This document shows positions 33,307 through 33,553 of a DNA stretch of 33,553 nucleotides, one piece after another (positions within the stretch are counted from its first letter, which is position 1; every line of letters begins with the position of its first letter). Both the position numbers and the translations under genes were made by a program. The notes under the pieces were generated by a model that did no database searches, was not told the origin of the DNA, and saw only the letters and a program-made list of their open reading frames with translations. The DNA is taken from contig CAKSOW010000028.1 in NCBI GenBank assembly GCA_934479825.1, forward strand, positions 1 through 33,553, written 5' to 3'. Origin of the DNA: an uncultured Eubacteriales bacterium. GTDB taxonomy: Bacteria > Bacillota > Clostridia > Oscillospirales > CAG-382.

Positions 33307-33420
33307 CGGTTCAAAATACTCCGAGCTGTATTGCACAAGACTGCAATTTTACATGAAATTTCTTGATAGGTACAAAGCTTGTAATTTAATCAAAAATCCA
33401 CTGCTCGGAATTTTGAACCG
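33307..33420. mobile_element. Possible 114-bp MITE-like unit with inverted ends
   Basis: CGGTTCAAAATACTCCGAGC (33307-33326) and GCTCGGAATTTTGAACCG (33403-33420) are inverted repeats differing by a 2-nt indel, enclosing 76 AT-rich bases with no coding capacity. The end sequence TTTTGAACCG also occurs at 32914-32923. No target-site duplication was clear. Confidence 0.4.
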
Positions 33421-33435
33421 CACCTTGGGAGTCCA

Positions 33436-33451
33436 GAGGGCCGCCGCCCTC
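33436..33451. repeat. GC-rich hairpin
   Basis: GAGGGC-CGCC-GCCCTC, preceded by TTGGGAGTCCA and followed by TCTGTTTTTGG. It may be the remains of a longer dispersed repeat or a terminator. Confidence 0.4.
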
Positions 33452-33515
33452 GGTCTGTTTTTGGTTACTTTTCGCAGACTTGAATTTACAATGTAAGTGC
33501 AAGCAAAAAAAAGGA

Positions 33516-33544
33516 TGGACACAAAAGGAAAAATCCAGTATAAT
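33516..33544 (+). promoter_or_regulatory. Outward sigma-A promoter at the window end
   Basis: TGGACA (33516-33521) and a perfect TATAAT (33539-33544) are 17 bp apart, pointing to a gene that starts beyond the window. Confidence 0.75.
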
Positions 33545-33553
33545 GGGTTTGAC

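Larger units (their letters stand above)
32696..33553. other. Gene-free, repeat-rich 0.86-kb tail of the window
   Basis: No open frame here has a ribosome site, family motif or neighbour context that convinces. The first 165 bases are three large hairpins in tandem; 32861-33130 is mixed sequence without recognised function; 33131-33300 is AT-rich with a near-duplicate TTACCCTTTC at about 33204 and 33293; then come a MITE-like unit, a GC hairpin and an outward promoter. Confidence 0.6.

Noticed and set aside
1..33553. CRISPR array, tRNA or rRNA genes
   Set aside because: No regularly spaced direct repeats, cloverleaf-like stretches or rRNA sequence were seen by eye; a tRNAscan or Infernal run would be decisive.

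Overview
The window looks like chromosomal DNA of a low-to-mid GC Clostridia, most likely a gut Oscillospirales/Ruminococcaceae-type bacterium. This is inferred from four things: the paired glgC/glgD genes typical of Firmicutes, the hrcA-grpE-dnaK-dnaJ order under a CIRCE operator, the near-universal AAAGGA/GGAGG ribosome binding sites, and sigma-A promoters with 17-bp spacers. No plasmid, phage or insertion-sequence gene was seen.

Region 1 (1-12860) is a glycogen island. An AraC-type regulator and a PHP phosphoesterase lie on the minus strand. Divergent from them, a good promoter at 2077-2105 drives glgB, glgC, glgD and glgA (plus strand). Downstream come glgP and a cytoplasmic GH13 maltodextrin hydrolase. 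Together they activate glucose-1-phosphate to ADP-glucose (GlgC with GlgD), elongate (GlgA), branch (GlgB), and mobilise the polymer by phosphorolysis (GlgP) and hydrolysis (GH13).

Region 2 (12837-16660, mostly minus) holds an oleate hydratase, a TetR-family regulator and a mannose-6-phosphate isomerase, plus a 48-residue very hydrophilic ORF on the plus strand with its own terminator. Region 3 (16744-22267) has an AEC-family permease (plus) facing a minus-strand series: membrane-anchored six-hairpin-type glycosidase candidate, pentapeptide-repeat protein, LOG-family protein and an AraC/GyrI-like regulator. Region 4 (22308-27530, plus) has a PII-like small protein, a CPA2-type cation:proton antiporter, a PHP protein, a HAD phosphatase behind a perfect consensus promoter, and dxs.

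Region 5 (27596-32695) is the class I heat-shock operon. Region 6 (32696-33553) has no convincing gene. It carries three long hairpins in tandem, a 114-bp MITE-like inverted-repeat unit, a GC hairpin and, at the very end, an outward-facing promoter.

The most unusual signals are non-coding. A two-hairpin composite element occurs twice (55-116 and 8110-8170) with compensating base changes. A short hairpin motif (CCGTAAAC-nnn-GTTTTGCGG) recurs in intergenic leaders. The repeat-rich tail is the third. I saw no clearly new multi-protein defence or metabolic system; the PII-like/antiporter/PHP set and the membrane-anchored glycosidase are the best protein-level leads.
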